DNA from: Corynebacterium propinquum DSM 44285
GTDB lineage: Bacteria > Actinomycetota > Actinomycetes > Mycobacteriales > Mycobacteriaceae
Length of the DNA: 64,000 nt
Direction: 5' to 3'
Assembly (NCBI RefSeq): GCF_000375525.1
Contig: NZ_AQXC01000001.1
Location: 1-64,000 of the forward strand
The translations under genes were made by a program, and so were the position numbers. Below the pieces are notes generated by a model. That model did no database searches, was not told the origin of the DNA, and saw only the letters and a program-made list of their open reading frames with translations. Shown in pieces: positions 63,700 through 64,000 of the stretch (the first letter of the stretch is position 1; each line of letters starts with the position of its first letter).

Positions 63700-64000
63700 A
63701 TGAGCACCACGAGCACACCGAAAAATTCCCAGAGTTCTCGAAAACCGAAACCACTAGCGTTGTCACCATCGCGGGCTGGCGACTATCAACAGTGCCCGTT
63801 GTTGTACCGTTTGCGCGCGATTGATAGATTGCCGGAACCCAAAACTTTGGCCCAGGTCAAAGGTACTTTGGTGCACGCAGTTTTAGAGGATATGCACAAG
63901 CTGCCCGCTCATGAGCGCACTTACCCCTCCGCGGTGAAAATGCTCAAACCGAATTGGGACAAGATGTGTTCTGCCGACGATGAGCTTATAGATTTAGTAC
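63700..64000 (+). CDS. RecB family (PD-(D/E)XK) exonuclease, partial
   Basis: The first 100 codons of a gene that runs beyond the window. After a Ser/Lys/Pro-rich N-terminus it reads LALSPSRAGDYQQCPLLYRLR, the typical CPxxYRL iron-sulfur/RecB-like start, and then VKGTLVHAVLEDMHKLP, the GxxxHxxLE motif of the nuclease core. It matches the Rv2119 position after trmI. There is no ribosome binding site, so translation may start on a leaderless mRNA. The catalytic Asp/Glu-x-Lys would lie outside the window. Confidence 0.82.
   Translation, partial: MSTTSTPKNSQSSRKPKPLALSPSRAGDYQQCPLLYRLRAIDRLPEPKTLAQVKGTLVHAVLEDMHKLPAHERTYPSAVKMLKPNWDKMCSADDELIDLV

Noticed and set aside
1..64000. CRISPR arrays, tRNA or rRNA genes, prophage.
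   Set aside because: No regularly spaced repeats, no cloverleaf or rRNA sequence and no phage structural genes were seen.

Overview
The window is chromosomal DNA from an actinobacterium of the Corynebacterium type (order Mycobacteriales). The evidence is gene content and order. TPR protein, HAD phosphatase, a 55-residue protein, tlyA, nadK, recN, steA, steB, NUDIX and xerD follow one another as in the Mycobacterium Rv1691-Rv1701 block. They are followed by parA-like, scpA, scpB, rluB, cmk and der, then secA2, odhI/garA, ftsR and a second MerR gene. Further on come gnd, ndh/ufaA, rbpA, separate lnt and ppm1, helY, tatC, tatA, pafC, pafB, pafA, pup, dop, arc, trmI and an M18 aminopeptidase. GTG and TTG starts, 1-8 base gene overlaps and a mid-50s GC content judged by eye fit the genus. 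I cannot name the species.

Layout. Bases 1-1148 hold a decayed IS256-family (IS1249-like) transposase. Bases 1334-3105 carry an aminotransferase and a membrane-anchored thermonuclease, both on the minus strand. Bases 3444-13094 form one long plus-strand operon for ribosome modification, NADP synthesis, DNA repair, cell separation and chromosome dimer resolution. A small AT-richer insert (13095-14052) with a palindrome and two overlapping orphan genes follows. Bases 14261-19834 hold the chromosome segregation block (ParA, ScpA, ScpB), RluB and a single-chain Cmk-Der fusion. Bases 19867-25217 contain a methyltransferase, a strongly asymmetric ABC exporter pair and a lipoprotein esterase. Bases 25269-29788 hold secA2, odhI, ftsR and the second MerR regulator. 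Bases 29818-45616 are a mixed metabolic and transport region: VWA protein, a frameshifted glycosylase-like gene, DEAD helicase, DASS transporter, gnd, thioesterase, thiD-tenA fusion, ndh, ufaA-like gene, a duplicated DUF1266-like protein, LysE exporter, YceI protein and a zinc-ribbon protein. Bases 45847-63605 hold rbpA, then a long minus-strand series for lipoprotein acylation and mannosylation (lnt, ppm1), RNA helicase (helY), Tat export, the PafBC DNA-damage regulators and the pupylation machinery. The window ends inside a RecB-type nuclease gene.

How the genes work together. Pup (ending in GGQ), the deamidase Dop, the ligase PafA and the AAA ATPase ARC are all intact. No 20S proteasome genes lie among them and ARC lacks the C-terminal docking motif, so the system points to tagging and unfolding without proteasomal degradation, as is known for corynebacteria. 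OdhI, with its Thr14/Thr15 phosphorylation motif, links carbon flux to Ser/Thr kinases. SteA, SteB and FtsR connect to septation.

Most notable departures from the usual gene order or family pattern: no pyrG between steB and the NUDIX gene; no BFN-domain gene between the two MerR genes; a cmk-der fusion; an ABC exporter in which one subunit has lost the Walker A motif and the other the signature motif; a UfaA-like protein lacking the SAM-binding glycine motif; a tandemly duplicated DUF1266-like protein; and a one-base frameshift in a 3-methyladenine DNA glycosylase-like gene. I saw no rRNA, tRNA or CRISPR array.
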